Assembly: GCA_029255685.2 (NCBI GenBank)
Contig: CM055316.2
Coordinates: 74,849,237 to 74,913,236, forward strand
Length of the DNA stretch: 64,000 bases
Direction of reading: 5' to 3'
Source of the DNA: Silene conica
Taxonomy: Eukaryota; Streptophyta; Magnoliopsida; Caryophyllales; Caryophyllaceae
Shown: positions 1-11,195 of the stretch, piece by piece
Layout of the letters: each line of letters opens with the position of its first letter
Numbering within the stretch: the first letter of the stretch is position 1
Notes under the pieces: generated by a model
The model's input: only the letters and a program-made list of their open reading frames with translations
Database searches by the model: none
Told to the model about the DNA's origin: nothing
Translations under genes and position numbers: made by a program

Positions 1-1828
1 TAGTTTTTATCTTTACTTGTGGCAGTTCGTTTATTCAAGCGTAAGAAATGTAACACAATTGTGCTTGCTGGACTGACTGGAAGTGGAAAGACTGTGCTTT
101 TTTATCAGGTAAGGTAATCCTTCTCTTTTCTTATACTGTAAGGCCATCACTGCTCACATTACAGCATTTGTGGCTATTACTGTTGACATTACAGCATTTG
201 TAGTTTGCTTTGCTGGTTACTGTGAAGATTTTGCTGATTAACAACTTTGCTTTCTCTTGTTTGTCAGCTTCGTGATGGTTCCACACATCAAGGAACTGTG
301 ACATCAATGGATCCAAATGAAGGTACCTTTGTGCTGAATTCCGAGACTGGGAAGGTACTATTTTGAAACGCAGCTTATATCTTTTTTTTCCTTGAGATGA
401 TCATTCATTTACAGACACAGTCCACTTTTAAAGGCATTTTTTATAATTTAGAAGTTGCTGCTGGACTTCACATCAGAAGTTCTAGAGACTTAACCTCATC
501 AAAAGTTTCATTCAATATTACTAAATAAATACTTTCAAGAGTCTCAACTGTAGTAAATCGATAATAAATTATAATTTGTGCGATGAAGATGTGACTAGTA
601 TGCTTTGTAATCTGGCAGAAGGTCAAACCTGTGCACTTGGTGGATGTTCCTGGTCACGCACGCTTGCGACCCAAGCTAGATGAGTATTTGACTCAAGCTG
701 CAGGTCTTGTTTTCGTTGTTGACGCGTTGGAATTCTTGCCCAATTGCCGTGCAGCTGCCGAGTAATTTCTAATCCCTCCTGTTTTTTTAATACGCAGTTA
801 TTGTTACTGTGACAATTCCCTGCTGACTTTTTTCATTTTGTTTTGTAAAGGTACTTGTATGATATTCTGACTAAAGCAAGCATTGTAAAGAGGAAAATTC
901 CTGTACAAATAGTCTGCAATAAAACTGAAAAGGTGACTGCACATTCATCGGAGTTTATCCGTAAGCAACTGGAGAAAGAAATGTGAGTATTTTGATCATG
1001 TGTTTAACTTTTTTTTTCCACTTGCAATAGAAAGGGCAAGTAAAAACCTGCTTTAAGTTGCTCCTTGCTAGTTTGTTTATCTTAAAAATTAAAAGATCGG
1101 CCAAACAACATAACTCCAGTGCAGTTTGGTAGGGGAAGGGAGTCGGGTATACATGATTTTTCCCATGTTTTGAAAACGCTGAGGTACTGTTATAATATGA
1201 TTGGTACTGAAAATTGTGTATCACTCCACAATATAGAAAACCATAGTGGGAGTCATTTTGCTACATTTTTTCATATACTTCGTTTTTTTATCCTCCCACT
1301 TCCTTTCTTCCTTCCTTCTCTGCTTTTCCACAGCCTCCCGCAATCACTCATTCCATTTACCAACCCAACTCAAATTTTAATCCCAGAAAAACACCTAAAT
1401 TCTTCGGCTCAAGTGAAAATGGCAAATTCATATAGATTCAAATTGCATTAGAAGTTTAGAAACCTTTTAGTGCATATAATTTGATCCACTTCATCCTTCT
1501 TTTGTTGGAGGTGAAAATTCTTTCGCACTGTCGTTCTTATTTTGAGCTCTTACAAACAATATATATATGTAGTATTTTTCTGTAGATTTCAAGTAATTTC
1601 CTATGATCGAGGATTATAACAAACGTGTGTAAACACAGTGAAAAGTTGCGGGCATCGAGGACGGGAGTATCAGATGCTGATATCACAAGTGAATACACAA
1701 TTGGTGTTACTGGACAGCCATTTACATTCACACAGTGCCACAACAAAGTAACCCTTGCTGAAGCCTCTGCCCTAACTGGCAACGTCTCTGAAGTTGAGGT
1801 GTTTATCAGAGATAATGTTAAGCCTTAG
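1..1828 (+). CDS. SRPRB: Signal recognition particle receptor subunit beta (3' part, five exons visible)
   Basis: SRPRB is the membrane-anchored small GTPase that holds SRP receptor alpha at the ER for co-translational targeting. The gene enters from the left edge. I read exons at about 4-108 (its left boundary is uncertain), 268-354, 619-761, 851-982 and 1639-1828, with GT-AG junctions and a continuous frame. The first visible exon ends a hydrophobic stretch (FLSLLVAVRLF), which is the end of the membrane anchor, and then has the P-loop GLTGSGKT. Exon 3 carries the G3 motif DVPGH. Exon 4 carries NKTE at the NKxD (G4) position, and the protein ends VEVFIRDNVKP. The order and spacing match plant SRPRB. 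The anchor's N-terminus and the promoter lie outside the window. The 656-bp last intron holds nothing recognisable. Confidence 0.93.
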
Positions 1829-1897
1829 TTCATGTTACTGTCGATTGTCGATCTTACAATTGTTGATGGGAATTTATGTAATTCATCCAACGCAAAT

Positions 1898-2189
1898 CTT
1901 GTACTATTGTCGCATCTTTTTAACTCTTTTGATGAGATAATACAAGTCGACATCTTTGTAAGGAGACGGTCTCCAGATAATTTTTATACTGTACGTTGCA
2001 TTTAGAATACCATTGACCGACATCTTTTCCATAATCGTAAACCGTGCCATTCTTACAATTTTACCTAGCCAATAATCACTACGAAGTGCTATTGCAAGAA
2101 GGAAAATAATAAGAAAAAAAGTGCAAAACATGAAGCAATTCATAAAAATAAGGAGATGAAATGAATAAAAATTTGAATTAATTAACTAG
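1898..2189 (-). repeat. Detached copy of the 3' flank of the B3 gene
   Basis: This stretch closely matches 10971-11203, the 3' flank and last bases of the B3 gene at 11196-12293. Shared landmarks are the text around the tail gatgagataatac and the run ending in aattaattaa. No coding B3 domain lies beside it. It is a dispersed fragment of the B3 locus next to the SRPRB stop codon. Confidence 0.7.
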
Positions 2190-3929
2190 TTTTATTCCCG
2201 TACAAAAAATGCACGGTTTTAATTTTATTAAATTCAAAAATCAATAAAGAAGGTGAATAAATTTAAGAAAAATATCATTTTAATAATATTGTTGTACTAA
2301 TATAAAATGTAAAGAATTTATAGGCTTAACTTAGATATAATTAAAAACAACGCATTAACTTGACATTATAAAAATACAAAAAAAAATTGTTTAAAACATA
2401 TCAAATATTTACGGAATTAATAAGACAAAACAATAGCATTTTGCATTAAAAAAAGTAAAATATTTGTCCTATATATCTAAGTGTTGAAATTAACTTGTTT
2501 TAAATCTAAAACGGATAATAGCAAGTAAACATATGTATAGATCTGAAAATTATATTTACGGTTTAAATCCCAACTTTTTAACTATCCTAATTAACCTAAA
2601 TAATTCTTGGCGGACCCTATAACTGCCAAAATAAAATCCGACCATATAATATAAACTTCGGCACTTTAACTTTGCAAAAAAAAATCCGACCATATATTAG
2701 ATTGATTTTTTCCACATGCAAAATAATTATTCAGAATTTTTATTTTCGATAATTAATTTTAATTGATCTTTTTTGTTCATATCATCAAGATATTATAATC
2801 TAGATCTCTGTATTAAATTTGGTGTAAAATTATATGAATTTATTTATCTATATTTTACTAATTTACCAATTAATTACCAGGTGTATGTCTCTTATTAGTA
2901 TGCATTGGGTCCAATTGATAATTGTCAGCTATTAAACTGTATATAGTACATATAACAAAGTGAAGGATTCTATCTTCGTTCATTTGATAAAACTATATCT
3001 GCCCTACCTTCCTTTAACTCACGGCTCTGCCTTTTTTCATTTTTTTTTGAGAGAAAAATCAATCCATTAATAAATAGTTATACGACATCTACAACATATC
3101 TGTAATTTGACGGGATACAACTCGACTATAATCAAATAAAATAAAATATTGTTCAAAGAAAGATCTGTAACCTTGAATTGCTTCAATATCTGCCTTTTTT
3201 CATTTGATTGTTAATTAATGCTTAACGCAAGAGAAATAATCAAATGAGAAATTAGTTTTTCTCCGTCAAATATATAATACAGATTGTTATTTTGAATATT
3301 TATTGCTATAATTTTTATCTTTTTTTTTTCATTATTTTTATATTATATATGTATTTTTTTTATTTTTTGGGCGCGTTTAACTTTATAAAAAGCATGTGTT
3401 CAAAATATACTACCTTTAAAAAAAATTGCTACCCGTTTTTCAACTCTATTTTTATAATTTTTTTTATTTTTGTTGTAGAGGTAAATATATGATTAAAAAA
3501 TGGTCTTTATACAGTGAATAATACTCACTATACGACGAACAATAGTAACATTAACTCAATGCATTCTCTCGGCTATTTACTTGTTCGTCTTTTTAAAAAA
3601 AATTTAATTAAATATAATGATTTTTAAAAGTTAATTAATTTTAGTGATTTTTAAAGGTTAATTAATTTTAATGATTTTACAATTTATTGAATTAAGAAGT
3701 AAATAATCTTTGAATTAATAGAAGAATAGAATGAAGAAAGAGAAAAATTAATTAGTTTAAAGATCATGGGGACCCTACATTAACAATAATTAAAAAAAAA
3801 TCATGAAATTCAACAACCAATGAGAATGCTTGAAATTCTATTGCTTTTACAATATAAAGATTGGAACAATTAGGCTCCAAAATCTAGCAGACGACATACA
3901 TTACAGTATCTCAATTGATAACAGGAATT
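2190..3929. other. AT-rich intergenic DNA, no gene seen
   Basis: The sequence is strongly AT-rich with homopolymer T and A runs and short repeated TTAATT blocks near 3600-3680. The ORF at 3292-3492 is low-complexity Phe/Ile/Tyr coding and is not credible. I see no RNA gene or transposon terminus I can support. Confidence 0.6.
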
Positions 3930-4076
3930 CTATAACAACATATTAACATCCAACTCTGAACTCTGAGCAGACGAATGGCTGAATGATCTGCTAAGACGAG
4001 CACAAACTGCTACTACCATTACCGCCATCACTGCTATTACCATCACTAGTAGATAGACGGCGTATCTAGGACTCAT
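3930..4076 (-). CDS. Possible small membrane protein ORF (48 codons)
   Basis: On the minus strand an ATG at 4076 opens 48 codons ending at TAG 3930. The predicted peptide starts MSPRYAVYLLVMVIAVM and forms one long hydrophobic segment (about residues 6-28), followed by a short basic and Ser-rich tail. Base composition is richer in G and C than the flanks, which is why it stands out. I recognise no family. It could be a small single-pass peptide gene, a terminal exon or a relic. It lies 90 bp from a Helitron end, so a link to that element is possible. Confidence 0.25.
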   Translation of the reverse strand: MSPRYAVYLLVMVIAVMAVMVVAVCARLSRSFSHSSAQSSELDVNMLL

Positions 4077-4163
4077 GGAAAGGGGTGCGGAAAATTAACG
4101 AAATTACGAAAATTGCGAAATTATGTTTATATAATAAAAATTTGGTTCTAGCAATATAGTTTA

Positions 4164-4200
4164 CTAGTTTTGTTATCCGTGAAATTCACGGGATTATATA
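4164..4200 (-). mobile_element. Helitron 3' terminus (minus orientation)
   Basis: On the minus strand the sequence has a 6-bp stem, CCGTGA-ATT-TCACGG (plus 4177-4191), then about nine bases, then CTAG (4164-4167) followed by T. This is the canonical Helitron 3' end: hairpin, CTRR, insertion before T. The same hairpin with a TTAG end closes the element at 47521-50914. I could not find the matching TC-type 5' end to the right, so the element may be truncated or longer than I can follow. Confidence 0.6.
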
Positions 4201-6158
4201 TATTGTCACCAACGTTTGTGGTGTTTTGGTCGCACTAAGCTTTGATGACAAAAGTAATTGGTAAGAAAAAAAGATGTTTTTATTAATCAATAGCTACATT
4301 ATCATAATATATAGTCAAAATTTATTTTCCACATTTTACTAAACATTTGTAAAGGATTATTAGTATTTTGCCACGAATATTGTTACGTTTATTAATGTTT
4401 TGTCACGATTATTTTTATTATTATTGTCTTCAATTTTTTTCTATGTAATTAATTCAACCTAAAGGAACTTTGTCAAAATAAAAATTTGTAAATCTTTATT
4501 TGTAACTTATAATTTTGTTTAAATATTCTGTATATAGTTTTGTTATTTTTCCATTTTATCCATGAATTTTTTTATTTCTTCTTAATGTTATTCCATTATT
4601 ATTATTCGTTAGTAAATGTTTTTGGTCAAACTAACAAAGGTTATTTAACATCTTGAATACTTACCTCAATTTTATGAAGTTTATTTTATTGAATATAAAT
4701 AAATATGCAGATTATTTTTTTAGTAGGTGTTTTTTTATATAATATATCAAGTTATTAATAAATAGTGGGTATTGTTTAGAATTATTTTAATCAAGTTAGT
4801 GTTGAGCAATTCAACACAATTAAGCTTCAGATTGATTGTGTTAACAAAATTAATTATCATTTAATATAACCGCTATTTTAGAGTAAAAAATGTGACGTGT
4901 CGCGCTCATATCGATCGAGCGTATAAAATACGAATTATGTACATAGTAAATACGTAAAAAACAAAAACTAACCACTCATCCACTATCGCTCACTCTTTCC
5001 TAAAATAACTACTACGTAATTAATTAAGTTCATCATCAACCCCTCTAATCTGTAAAAGTTTCTCCACACTATTTTTCATTTGTCTCGATCGTTTCGCCAT
5101 TTTAATTCCTTGAATTTCTGCTAAACTGTAAAAGTAGTACTCTATACTTTTTATCAACTTATACTTTTAATTTCCACATAAATACCAGATTTTTGCAAAG
5201 CATTTAATATCCAACCATATTTTTTAATAATTATCGTATAATAGTTTTCTTAACTATTACACGACATGTTTATAGACATGACCGATTTTATGAAACAATT
5301 TTTGGGGTCACGTGTAAGAAGGGGCCAAAAATTTAAGGTGAAAGAAAACAATTTGATGAATATAATATAACTATTAATGTAGTGGAAGAAACTTTTCAAT
5401 ATTTGTAATGTTTTTTAGCATATGTGAGATATTATAAATTGCTTTAACACTATGTTACGCAAAACAAAGGTCAACATCACAGAAATGTCCGTCGAAAACG
5501 TCATTTGGTTTTGTCGCAAAAGTAACGTTGGCCCTAAACATCTGTCGCAAGAGGTAATTTGAGACGAAATATTTCCTCCCAGAACAAAGATAACTCCGTC
5601 TCAACTCTCAATTGTCATATAAGAGTCAACATAAGTGTTGTCGACTTTATGTTACTACTCCGTATATTATAGGTTACCCGTAATAAGGGTTTGGAAATTT
5701 TATATTCGAGAAATACAAACTAATAAATGTAATATATTAACAAATGTAGTTTATAAAGACATTTTTCAATATTTGTAATATTGTTGGCTATTGGCAAAAC
5801 ATTATAAATATTTTACAGACAAATTATATGTGGCCCGTCACAATTTTGTATTAATTACAAACAATTTAATTACTTTTGAACATCATTAATTAAAAGAGGA
5901 TTTTTGAAAATAATGAATTGTTGTTATATTTAGTCACGAAATATCGAATAATTTGTGATAGTTTTCATATTATTTCTACTATAGTCTTTTAATTATCGGT
6001 ATTTTTTTTTTCGTTGTCTTTTTTCTTCGTCGGAGTCTAGTTTGACGATGGCAGATTCAATTAATGGTAATCGACTTAATTTGCGAAAATGATTTGGGTG
6101 TTTAGCGTGAAAAAGGCGAAAATGATTTGGGTGTTTAGTGATTTGTATGTAGTCACTA
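4201..6158. other. AT-rich intergenic or transposon-derived DNA
   Basis: No gene is supported. Two related stretches (about 5390-5460 and 5755-5820, sharing a ttttcaatatttgtaat core) suggest internal duplication. A short tandem unit of about 23 bp containing aaaatgatttgggtgtttag repeats at 6085-6140. Part may belong to the Helitron ending at 4164. Confidence 0.5.
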
Positions 6159-6203
6159 TAAGGCCCTGTTCTTTTGGACTTCAAGTCACTTAACTTAAGT
6201 TCA

Positions 6204-6410
6204 CTTCAGATCCTATAAGTTCAGTTCAGTTCAGTTCAGTTCCTATAAGTTCAGTTCAGTTCCTATAAGTTCAGTTCAGTTCAGATCCTATAAGTTCAGT
6301 TCAGTTCAGTTCCTATAAGTTCAGTTCAGTTCAGTTCAGTTCCTATAAGTTCAGTTCAGTTCCTATAAGTTCAGTTCAGTTCAGTTCAGTTCCTATAAGT
6401 TCAGTTCATA
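6204..6410. repeat. Tandem array of TTCAG(n) + TTCCTATAAG, left block
   Basis: Units consist of two to five TTCAG pentamers followed by TTCCTATAAG or ATCCTATAAG, giving period lengths of about 20-30 bp. The array starts close to the left inverted repeat of the Harbinger-like element and mirrors the right block at 6960-7226. Confidence 0.9.
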
Positions 6411-6827
6411 TAAACTCAATTAAGAAAAGTTATATACGGAGTATTATTTTTAACAACTGATACAAACATTTCGTTTTAATTATTCGATACACGTCATCTA
6501 TAAAAAACAACTCATTAATAATTTACCCGTCTTTTACTCTCTAATTAATGCCAAACTATCATCCTCATTAATGCCAAAAAACAACAACTCATCAAACGAC
6601 GCCCTCACCCTCACCAATTGTCACTCTCCCATTAATCAGTTTCTTCATCACCATTGTTAGAGAAAATAAATGGTTAGAGAAAGTTGTAATAGTGAATTAT
6701 TTTTTATCGTAATGTAATTGTAGTATAATGTATGAACTTTGAACAAAACATTATATATAAAGTTGAAAATATTTTAAAGTACCTTGTGTTTTAGACTATT
6801 TTTTTTTTTATCAATGTCATCTATTGG

Positions 6828-6864
<37 letters not shown>

Positions 6865-6883
6865 CAATAATAACAATAATAAC

Positions 6884-6916
<33 letters not shown>
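6828..6916. repeat. AAT/ATT trinucleotide microsatellite
   Basis: An almost continuous run of ATA/ATT triplets interrupted by a few AAC triplets. Confidence 0.95.
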
Positions 6917-6917
<1 letters not shown>

Positions 6918-6959
6918 GTAAACTTAAATTAAAATAAAGTTAATTAAGTTCGGATTTTA

Positions 6960-7226
6960 TAAGTTCAGTTCAGATCCTATAAGTTAAGTTAAGTTCAGAT
7001 CCTATAAGTTCAGTTCAGTTCAGTTCAGTTCAGTTCCTATAAGTTCAGTTCAGTTCAGTTCAGTTCAGTTCCTATAAGTTCAGTTCAGTTCCTATAAGTT
7101 CAGTTCAGTTCAGTTCCTATAAGTTCAGTTAAGTTCAGTTCCTATAAGTTCAGTTCAGTTCCTATAAGTTCAGTTCAGTTCAGTTCAGATCCTATAAGTT
7201 CAGTTCAGTTCAGTTCAGTTAAGTTT
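6960..7226. repeat. Tandem array of TTCAG(n) + TTCCTATAAG, right block
   Basis: This is the same unit in the same orientation as the left block, with occasional TTAAG variants. It runs directly into the right inverted repeat. Confidence 0.9.
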
Positions 7227-7249
7227 CAGTCCAAAAGAACAGGACCTAA

Positions 7250-8540
7250 GTCTATCTTGCTCGAACTCAGTGAGAAGTATGCTACACGAATACATGTCCA
7301 AGTGTCGGATTTGACTATTATATGAAAATAAATCATGTTTTGATATAAAATTCAGTATCCAAGTGTCATACCTATGTCCGAGTGTCGAGTGTGCGATTGT
7401 CTGCGCAACATAGCTATATGTATTGGTTGTAAAATTATGGTTATGCACTATCAATTATACGACTATCAAATTAGAGCATGCTCATTTTTAATTTGATTTA
7501 ATCATTCTGAGACTATTATTTTAAGGCATACACCCTTGGACTCTAAATCATTCCATTTTTCAAAATTTTTGATATGAATTTTTAACAAATAGGTCAATTC
7601 AAAGGAATTAGACGGAATAATATGTACTAAATTTTATTACTCCGTATATTATTTTATTTTATTTCACCTTGCCAAATTTGCTAATACATTGTCATTGGGC
7701 CAATGATCAACGTATGGAAAATATATTGGAGGGCTCAAATTTTGTATACTCCGTCTTAGTTTGTAAAGGTGCGCCTAAGATGCTCCATGGATGAGGCACT
7801 AACCAAATCTCGCCTTGGTGCAACTTAGATTTCCTAGGACACATTAAATGAGACTTAACAGATTATTTGAAATCTAATAAACCCTAGAACTTTCCAGAAT
7901 ATGCTACTGCATAAACAATGCTGAAAATGCAAATTATCTCACAATTAGAAAGTATGAATATTACACTATATTAACATTTGGTGTTTGCATTTCAGAGAAA
8001 CAATGAAGGGTGTCAAAGTTCAATTTCAATTTGAAGGCACAAATGCAACGAGATTGGATATGTCGTGATTAAAATTAAATGAGCTCTTTAATTCTTTGAT
8101 TTTAGTACTCGGTGTGGGCCTGTATCATACAACATTTATAACATTCCGTTGGTATTTATATTTAGAATTGCACTAATATGTTTGATATTGTTGTACTTGA
8201 TGGAGTCAGTCTCATTATTTCTTTGATTTTGGACGGAATATAGAAAAATGACTATTTTAAACTAGATTTTTTTTACGATGAAGGAATAATGATTTGAATA
8301 TATAGGACTATTGTGTGATTGGAAAAAATATAAATGAAACAAATGATAAAAAAAATATTGAATAAAAAGTGTTTACTACAAGTTTTGAACCCTTGACCTT
8401 AGACAAGCAAAACCTAAATCCAACCACTAGACCAACATAGTTAATATACCTATTAATTACACAAAATTATACTTATTTTTTAACAAAGGGGGTGCGGGTG
8501 CACGTCTATGATCACTAGTACTAGTCTCCCTTGGGGCAGT
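7250..8540. other. Intergenic DNA, no gene seen
   Basis: No supported coding sequence. Near 8380-8450 there is a phrase of the type found beside tRNA-like or primer-binding sequences in plant retroelements (ttttgaacccttgacctt, also at 63270-63290), probably part of an old retroelement. Confidence 0.4.
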
Positions 8541-8599
8541 GAATATCCGAACTATAGCGAGTCCGAGTTGATCATCCGCTTTATCATCATCAAACTCGA
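8541..8599 (-). pseudogene. Terminal fragment of a DUF313-type B3 gene
   Basis: On the minus strand this codes FDDDKADDQLGLAIVRI, which aligns with the C-terminal FDDHKAADQLGVAIVRI of the B3 gene at 11196-12293. Nothing of the rest of the B3 domain is present upstream. The surrounding 91-codon ORF is otherwise repeat DNA. It is a decayed copy of the neighbouring locus. Confidence 0.65.
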
Positions 8600-9020
8600 T
8601 AACGATAGCGAGTCGTATCGGGTTTGTGTTCGTGTCACATGTAAATGGGTCACATATCCTCCAACCCAAACCCGACCCAATTAAATTTTGTGTCGTGTTC
8701 GTGTCGACCCACTTAGATATATAGGTCATCAAGCCTTAACCCTAACCCGTTAATTTTGTGTCGGGTTCGTGTCGTATTTTCGTGTCGGGTCCATATTTGG
8801 AAAGTTTAAGTATATTTATGTGATGGAGAATAAAAAAATTAGGATTAATTTAGTAAACGGGTCATTCGGTTCTGGTTCGTGTTTAAAGAGCTCAACCCAA
8901 ACCCGCCAATTAAATATCGTGTCGTGTTCGTGTCGACCCACTTACATTATGGGTCATTAATCGTCAACCCAAACCCGCTAATTTCATGTCGTATTTCGTG
9001 TCGTGTCATTATTTGTCAGC
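8600..9020. repeat. Repeat rich in CGGGTTCGTGTC-type words
   Basis: Related blocks containing gtcgtgttcgtgtcgaccca recur at about 8690-8710 and 8920-8940, alternating with aacccaaacccg. Similar diverged text occurs near 23620-24050, 26270-26400 and 61160-61290. The small ORFs here are not credible. Confidence 0.6.
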
Positions 9021-9088
9021 TCTAGGTTTTGGTTTGTGTCCATGGTTTTATACTTTTATGTTCGGTAAAAGGGTGTAGGAGACAATTA

Positions 9089-9242
9089 GGGTCATGTTCT
9101 TTCTGGCTTTTAAGAGCTGAACTGAACTAAATTGAACTGAAGTGAATTGAATGAAGTTGAACCGAACTGAACTGAATCGAACTGAACTGAATCGAGCTGA
9201 ACTGAATTGTTATTGTTATTGTTATTGTTATTGTTATTATTA

Positions 9243-9273
<31 letters not shown>

Positions 9274-9361
9274 CATTATTAATTTTATTATTTTAATTAT
9301 TATAATTATTATTATAATTTTACATATTTCTTTTATTAATTATTAATTATTGTTGTTATTG

Positions 9362-9403
<42 letters not shown>

Positions 9404-10421
9404 GTATATATATTTATTATGTTATTATTATTTATTTTTTTATTATTATTATTTTTTTTTTTTATTATGGAAACTTTTATTAAAAATAACCAAGAAAATT
9501 ACATGAAATTTGTGGGCAACCGTGAAACTAGCTGGGCGCCCACTCCCTTAGCAATAGCAAAACTAAGGCGAGAAAATATAAAAGCAGCGTTCCGCGATCC
9601 GGCATCCTGGGACACAAAAAACTTCTGAATCCGCTTGAGCAAGGAAACAACATCTTCCTCTAATTCCCCCAGAGAAGAGAAGGAGAAAGGCAAGAAGCCA
9701 TATCCGTGCCCCGCACACAAGTCCCTGTACTTGGCGCACTTCCTCCGAGCAGCATCAACCACCACCCCTCCGAGCAGCATTATTACTATTATTAGTGAAA
9801 CTTGTGAGAGTAGAGAAAAAGGTATTTTGAGAAGTAAAACTTGATTAACATTCAAATCGTGATATTGTTAATACAATCGAAAATCATAATCTTGAAAATA
9901 TAGATATCATTAACACAAAAGACATTAATTATCTATATATGTTGCTTCGTTATTGACTTTCATATCATCATGATGTGCTTCATATCGTGGTCATTATGGA
10001 CACTCATAACACGCCCTATTTTTTCGAACTTTGTCCATGAGTTTCTTCCGTTCTTTATCAGCCATGTTTGAATATGTTCTTCCTTAAGTACTTTAATTAT
10101 AACTGGTATACCAAGTTTTTGCATCCGAATAAAATTATTAATAACATATTTTATTATTAATGTTATTAATTTTTTTTAAACCGCAAAATTTTATTAATCA
10201 AACAAATTTTTGCTTTATTATTATTTTTATTATTTTTATTATCTAGTTAGTTAGATCAATTTAATTAAACTTCATCCACTTCTATTAATTCCAGCTTTAT
10301 TCAGTTGAGTTCAGTTTAACTCGATTCAGTTCAGTTCAGTACAATTTAGTTTAGTTCAGTTCAACGTCATTTAATTCAGCTTAGCTCAGTTTAGGTCTAA
10401 AAAGGCAGAAAGAATAGAGCC
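9089..10421. mobile_element. Second TTCAG-family Harbinger-like element, larger and diverged
   Basis: The left end GGGTCATGTTCTTTCTGGCT (9089) and the right end, reversed as GGCTCTATTCTTTCTGCCT (10421), form imperfect inverted repeats related to those at 6162-7246. Subterminal regions hold degenerate CTGAACTGAA words on the left and the complementary TTCAGTTCAG on the right. The flanks are TTA and TAT, so the target duplication is not clean. The interior has TTATTG/TTA microsatellites (9209-9275, 9365-9405) and a captured coding-like fragment at 9499-9855. Confidence 0.6.
9499..9855 (-). pseudogene. Captured coding fragment inside the Harbinger-like element
   Basis: A 118-codon minus-strand ORF has GC-richer, protein-like sequence, with the segments GYGFLPFSFSSLGELEED, FIFSRLSFAIAKGVGAQLV and a SRLPTNFM end. 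The pattern resembles, from memory, the C-terminal part of multicopy plant proteins annotated as transposon-derived. I cannot name the family with certainty. The coding-like part begins about codon 30; earlier residues are probably not real. It has no visible promoter and sits between microsatellites of the element, so it is best read as a transduplicated fragment. Confidence 0.45.
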
Positions 10422-10425
10422 TATA

Positions 10426-10738
10426 TAAAAGAGCTCATAAGTCATAATATGGCTCGGTTAGCGTTAGGAGTGTGGCTGCCTTCTATTACTGCTGTTACAA
10501 AACAAAAACCAAAAAATAAAAATTCGGAAAGCAAATTCAAGACTTGCTCAAGGTATGTTTGTGTCTTCGACATGAGACATAATCAAAATTAATGCCATTG
10601 TTGTGCAATCCAAAGTGGGAAGAAGACAGTTACGTACTTGCATTACAAAAATGTACGCATTGAAATATACTGGACTTGGTTAATATGACCCCAAATATTA
10701 TTTAGATACAAACATAATTATATCGAATAAGATCAGAT
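10426..10738. repeat. 310-bp direct repeat, copy 1
   Basis: Very similar to 14470-14777. Both run from agagctcat through a well-conserved core (ccattgttgtgcaatccaaa, gaagacagttacgtacttgc) to acataattatatcga. The two copies flank the B3 gene and the LINE composite. Confidence 0.85.
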
Positions 10739-11195
10739 TGTTATTTCCGAGTCTAAATGCTAAAGAGTGAACAAGCTTATTTAGAGATTTAGGGCAACAA
10801 CTAATAAAAATACAATGAAAACTACTTAACATAGAATTTAAAGAAAGAAAGAATTTGCTTGATACGTTGATTAGGTGCAGAGAGTCCAGTAACTTGAACA
10901 ATATAAGTTTAACATAGAATTTAAGGTCCACGCGAGTATTCCTTGAAATCCTGAGACTGTATAGAATTGTTGTACTACTGTCACATTTTTTAACTCACTC
11001 TTTTGATGAGATAATACGACAAGTCGACATCTTTGTAACGAAACGGTCTTAGATAACTCATATAAGTTTCATTTATAGAATATCGTTGATCGACATGTTT
11101 TCCATAATCAAAGAAAAATATACGGTTTACCATTTCATTTTTACAATTATAAAAATAAGGAGATAAAATGAATAAAAGTTTAGAATTAATTAATC

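Larger units (their letters stand above)
6162..7246. mobile_element. Tourist/PIF-Harbinger-like non-autonomous element filled with TTCAG arrays
   Basis: The ends are inverted repeats: GGCCCTGTTCTTTTGGACT at 6162 and, reversed at the right end, GGTCCTGTTCTTTTGGACT. They are flanked by TAA at 6159-6161 and 7247-7249, the 3-bp TWA duplication typical of PIF/Harbinger. The 1085-bp interior has no ORF. It holds two arrays (about 6204-6410 and 6960-7226) of variable TTCAG runs punctuated by CCTATAAG, and between them an ATT/AAT microsatellite at about 6828-6916. Confidence 0.8.

Noticed and set aside
3292-3492. 66-codon hydrophobic ORF
   Set aside because: Low-complexity Phe/Ile/Tyr from T-rich DNA; no start context or conservation cue.
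6204-7226. Regularly spaced repeats that might suggest a CRISPR array
   Set aside because: The units are simple TTCAG runs without unique spacers, within a plant MITE; not CRISPR.
9350-9480. Poly-Ile/Leu/Phe ORF start on the plus strand
   Set aside because: Translation of a TTA microsatellite.
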